Part shown: one piece after another, positions 27,093 to 30,647 of the stretch
Position numbering within the stretch: the stretch's first letter is position 1
Layout of the letters: each line of letters begins with the position of its first letter
Assembly (NCBI GenBank): GCA_009731375.1
Contig: BJOX01000259.1
Coordinates: 25,040 to 55,686 of the forward strand
Source of the DNA: Paulinella micropora
Taxonomy: Eukaryota > Cercozoa > Imbricatea > Euglyphida
Direction of reading: 5' to 3'
Length of the DNA stretch: 30,647 nt
Notes under the pieces: model-generated
What the model saw: the letters and a program-made list of their open reading frames with translations, nothing else
What the model was told of the DNA's origin: nothing
Database searches by the model: none
Made by a program: the position numbers and the translations under genes

Positions 27093-27209
27093 GATAAGTC
27101 TGATGAATCTTCAGAGTCAGAGTCGGAGGATGCCTCGGACAGTGCTGATTCGGATAACGAGAAGAAAGGCAGCCGCTTTGGGAATGAGGAAGACAGTGAC
27201 TCTGAGTGA
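27093..27209 (+). CDS. Probable acidic C-terminal tail exon
   Basis: After AAACTCAAACAAG (AG at 27,091-27,092) a frame reads DKSDESSESESEDASDSADS, continues DNEKKGSRFGNEEDSDSE and stops at TGA. Acidic Ser/Asp/Glu tails are typical protein ends. It is not in frame with the TAA-terminated exon 5. The DNA between them reads protein-like segments separated by in-frame TAA codons (FVLIDSFTLNQDS; KDKADLIQKLKQG), so an intron with a weak donor or indels must be assumed. Confidence 0.45.
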   Translation, partial: DKSDESSESESEDASDSADSDNEKKGSRFGNEEDSDSE

Positions 27210-27720
27210 TTAATGAGTAAGGACATGACAAGACTCAGCTTGCAGTCTGTTATTAATACTACTGAGACAACCAACTTGATCACAATCAGTAGACTAATAT
27301 TATTGACTTCCCACTCCGATCACGGCGAGTGGAAAGCATTTTCTTACTAAGTTAAAGTGTTTGCGTAAAAGTATTTATAAATACAGTCACGGTTGAATTA
27401 TATATATTAATTAATATTATTATATATAGTATTGATAGTTGGGCTTATATACTAAGTATTAATAATATTAATAATATTAATGTTGCTTATTGAATGTTAT
27501 TAATATTAATATTAATATGATTTATGATTTTCATTTTAATTGTGTTCAGTTCAACGCTCAGTGTGTTGTATTAATAAACGGTGCCGAGCCTCAGCGAGCA
27601 TTATTTATATTAATATTATTAATAGAAATACTATGATTCTCTGCGGGCGGCCGGACCTGCTAATAAATTTAGTTTTTTTTTCAAGTTAAAAAATTAAGAA
27701 TTAGTTCGGTTGAAATACGA
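27210..27720. other. AT-rich intergenic DNA
   Basis: Rich in TTAATATTAA motifs; no gene seen. It may contain the 3' untranslated region of the plus-strand gene (AATAAA-like motifs such as AATAAACG near 27,573). Confidence 0.5.
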
Positions 27721-27818
27721 CCACTAATTTAATTTCCTGCCACTAATCAAATATCCGACAATTAATTGTATTTCTAACCACTAATTCAAAATCTGAACAC
27801 TAATTCAAATTTGATTGG
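27721..27818 (+). repeat. Degenerate 19-20 bp tandem repeat, five copies
   Basis: Units starting CCACTAATT, CCACTAATC, CAATTAATT, CCACTAATTC and CACTAATTC occur at 19-20 base spacing, each followed by an AT-rich half and TCTG/TCCGA-like end. Confidence 0.6.
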
Positions 27819-27918
27819 AAGTTTTGCTACTTGAATGTCCACAATAATATCAAACTGGAGTGCAAGATGATGAGGTATTAATATTAATAAAAAATTATAT
27901 CTATATTAATACGTCTTA

Positions 27919-28329
27919 TTATAATATATATTTTCCCGCATTTTCTGCTATTAATACTGTTACGATAGTACGATATTTAATAACCGATAACTGTACTAAC
28001 GATATGAAGACTGAGGTATACCTAAAGTAGGGACTCCGTAATCTCCAGACCAAGGATAACCGACAGACCGGAACGGTAAGTATTGCCATTATATACCGGG
28101 TGGGCCGGCATAATCCCTTCTGCACCCCGAGCGCGCTCACCTGTGTGCGCGCGAGGAGTCCGACGGCGAACTTACGCCACCGCCGACCGACCTCGGGATA
28201 GAATGCAAATACGAACCTGAGTGACGGTCGTCGCCGTACTCGTATTAATGAATTAAGCAAAATTTCGAGTTGGGCGGCCCGGGCCCCATCATCTTCGATT
28301 ATACTTCGATTCGCCACCACCCACCACAC
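27919..28329 (-). CDS. Unrecognised 136-codon open frame, doubtful
   Basis: The longest unexplained frame in the interval between the AT-rich DNA and the TAG array. It starts at a GTG and contains FVFAFYPEVGRRWRKFAVGL and PTRYIMAILTVPVCRLSLVW. It spans a GC-rich block (28,090-28,220) with many CG dinucleotides, where chance open frames are longer. No domain, splice site or ATG supports it. Confidence 0.2.
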   Translation of the reverse strand: MWWVVANRSIIEDDGARAAQLEILLNSLIRVRRRPSLRFVFAFYPEVGRRWRKFAVGLLARTQVSALGVQKGLCRPTRYIMAILTVPVCRLSLVWRLRSPYFRYTSVFISLVQLSVIKYRTIVTVLIAENAGKYIL

Positions 28330-28360
28330 TAAAAATCAGGTATCCGCAATCTCGCCTGCT

Positions 28361-28976
<616 letters not shown>

Positions 28977-29504
28977 CAAATGTGGGAAGCAGAAAGAAGA
29001 GAAGGAGGAGGAAGAGGAGGAGGAGGAGCAGAAAGGAAAAGCAGTTGACTTTATTCGCACAGTTAAACAGTTTCATTGAACCACATTCCAGACATTATCT
29101 AGAGTATGCTGCACTAGTACTGTTCAACTAGTTCAAGCCAAGTTCTGAATTTGAAGAATCTGAGCCTCTGAGACTCAAACATATCTGAAGTTATACTGAA
29201 TACAACTAGTACGATATGAAGTCAATGAAAAAAAGTTATCAGTAAGGACAAGCTAAAACTTCACACTAGTAGTAGTGCAGCAGGATAAGAAGTTTCACTC
29301 ATACTCGTAAAAGAATGAAGAAACAGAGAGAAAAATATCAGAGAAAAAGAAAGAAAAAGAAAAAGAAAAAGGAGCAGATAAAAGCACACAACAAAATGAA
29401 TGAGGACAAAAAGAAAAAGAAATAAGGAAAAATTCATTTACGTAAATAATTTATTATTGATAAGAATATTGAAATAGTGAATCGTACAGTAATGAAAATG
29501 AAAA

Positions 29505-29554
<50 letters not shown>

Positions 29555-29647
29555 GTTACCTCCCTGCCTCCCTCCCTTCTTTCCTTCCTTCCTTTCCTTC
29601 TTTGCACGAAAAGAAATCAGCAACTACGGGCGGCCGGCCACGCCTGT
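28977..29647. other. Low-complexity A/G-rich DNA with a (TTTC)n tract
   Basis: Purine-rich sequence with stops in all frames; TTTC units at 29,506-29,555. No gene was found. Confidence 0.5.
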
Positions 29648-29881
29648 AGCAAAGCCTGCTAGCGTGTGTTCGTCACATGCAGTAAACCCTGCCAGTGCTG
29701 GTGATTCCATACAACAAAGCCTGCCGGCGCACGGAAGACTTGCCTACATTTAGACTTGTGCAAAGCCTGCCAGCGCATATTTCGTTTCATGGAGCGAAGC
29801 CTGCAAGCGCATGTTGGTTTTATGCAGCAAGCCATGGTTGTTCCATGCAGCAAGCCATTTCGGCGCAAGGTCGTTCCAGCC
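29648..29881 (+). repeat. 33-bp minisatellite, seven diverged copies
   Basis: The unit approximates AGCAAAGCCTGCCAGCGCAT plus GTTNGTTTCATGC, with copies starting at 29,648, 29,681, 29,713 (48 bases, with an insertion), 29,761, 29,793, 29,826 (shortened) and 29,849. The unit length is a multiple of three, yet the copies do not preserve one frame. Confidence 0.75.
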
Positions 29882-29994
29882 AGACAGAACCCACCAAGAA
29901 GCAAGAAGCCCGCCAGGCTAGGCCGGGGTGCGAGCCACACTCTGCACGCTAGGGTGCGCTTTCAGCGTGTTGATGAGAGAGGAAGGAATCAGAC

Positions 29995-30028
29995 CTGCCA
30001 CACGGCAACAAGCACGACCGCGCTTGCC
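29995..30028 (-). CDS. Candidate 34-nt microexon, minus strand
   Basis: Flanked by GGGTGTTTTGCAG and GTCTGA on the minus strand. It would read QARSCLLPCG after completing a Gly codon with the one base left by the exon at 30,284. Phase fits and the acceptor is good, but its small size makes chance likely. Confidence 0.3.
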
Positions 30029-30049
30029 CTGCAAAACACCCCCTCCTCT

Positions 30050-30265
<216 letters not shown>

Positions 30266-30283
30266 GTACCAAAAGTCACCGAC

Positions 30284-30368
30284 CTTGAAAGCCCTTACAT
30301 AGTTCGTACTTGTAGTTGATTTGCCCACCCGCCTTCATGACCTGGTTCTTCACTTCATTCTGCTGGTC
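30284..30368 (-). CDS. Exon 2 of a gene starting at the right edge
   Basis: Bounded on the minus strand by TCTTAATTGTGTTCAG (AG at 30,370-30,369) and TTTCAAG|GTCGGT (GT at 30,283). It reads DQQNEVKNQVMKAGGQINYK then YELCKGFQ, one base over. The sequence is unique, lies between two microsatellites and stays open. It follows exon 1 in phase (both boundaries at codon ends). The product is not recognised. Confidence 0.5.
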
Positions 30369-30453
30369 CTGAACACAATTAAGAAAGACACAGAAATACT
30401 CACATACATAACGATAGATAGATAGATACAAAGAGGGAGAGAAATAGAGACAC

Positions 30454-30468
30454 TTGAGAGGAGGCCAT
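30454..30468 (-). CDS. Exon 1 with a strong start context (MASSQ)
   Basis: On the minus strand CCACCATGGCC is a near-ideal Kozak start (ATG at 30,468-30,466). Five codons, MASSQ, run to a GT (30,453, GTGTCT). An 85-base intron leads to the exon at 30,368. Upstream of the ATG is a long (CT)n tract that would be the 5' leader or promoter. Confidence 0.45.
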
Positions 30469-30473
30469 GGTGG

Positions 30474-30484
30474 AGAGAGAGAGA

Positions 30485-30576
<92 letters not shown>

Positions 30577-30603
30577 GGCGAGAGAGAGAGAGAGAGAAAG
30601 GGG

Positions 30604-30647
<44 letters not shown>
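30474..30647 (+). repeat. (GA)n array at the right edge
   Basis: GA dinucleotides with AAAGGGGCGA interruptions at 30,573 and 30,597, continuing to the end of the window. On the minus strand this is a (CT)n tract immediately before the MASSQ start codon. Confidence 0.9.

Noticed and set aside
26921-27283. A 120-codon minus frame opposite the acidic tail
   Set aside because: It is the antisense shadow of Ser/Asp/Glu codons; Ser/Leu-rich with no splice or start support.

Overview
This window is nuclear DNA from a eukaryote, probably a repeat-rich protist or alga; the sequence alone does not fix the species. The eukaryotic signs are exons bounded by GT-AG splice sites with matching reading-frame phase, introns made of simple repeats, poly-A/T and (ATT)n-tailed short repeats, and a degraded retroelement. 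No tRNA, rRNA, operon or CRISPR array could be supported. Six assembly gaps (runs of N) interrupt the window, and five of them touch a long C or G homopolymer.

Left part (1-9,500): mostly microsatellites and minisatellites. It opens with a tRNA-related SINE-like repeat carrying (ATT)n tails. A 2.2 kb array of TATATC hexamers (1,232-3,480) leads directly into two well-supported plus-strand exons (3,497-3,648 and 3,825-~4,057) of an unrecognised Ser/Pro/Lys-rich protein. Short non-repetitive islands further right may be small exons. A 150-bp minisatellite and a degenerate repeat family fill 6.2-7.5 kb.

Centre (about 9,560-19,651, minus strand): ten kilobases almost free of microsatellites and open in shifting reading frames. 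In order of translation it holds a Pro/Ser/Thr-rich leader, a Gag-like capsid region with a basic tail, a CCHC-type zinc motif plus a retropepsin-like domain (DSA in place of D[ST]G), a 4.6 kb stretch of unrecognised modules separated by Ser-rich linkers (two of them clear 140-residue tandem copies), the N-terminal edge of a reverse transcriptase, a Ty3/gypsy-type RNase H with its connector, and a domain resembling an amino-methyltransferase fold. The reverse transcriptase core is missing and no integrase was seen. About eleven frame changes with few nonsense codons point to either a recent defective copy or uncorrected indels. Three or four spliced exons upstream (21.3-19.65 kb, minus) run in phase into the start of this unit.

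Right part (19.7-30.6 kb): long TAG, GATATAT and TATC arrays, then a plus-strand multi-exon gene (about 24.2-27.2 kb) with microsatellite introns. It encodes a charged helical N-terminal half, a repeated PSVP-containing low-complexity region and a C-terminal globular domain that might be a Tudor- or PWWP-like barrel. An AT-rich intergenic stretch, a large TAG array and a 33-bp minisatellite follow. At the right edge a minus-strand gene appears to begin (start codon at 30,468) with two short exons.
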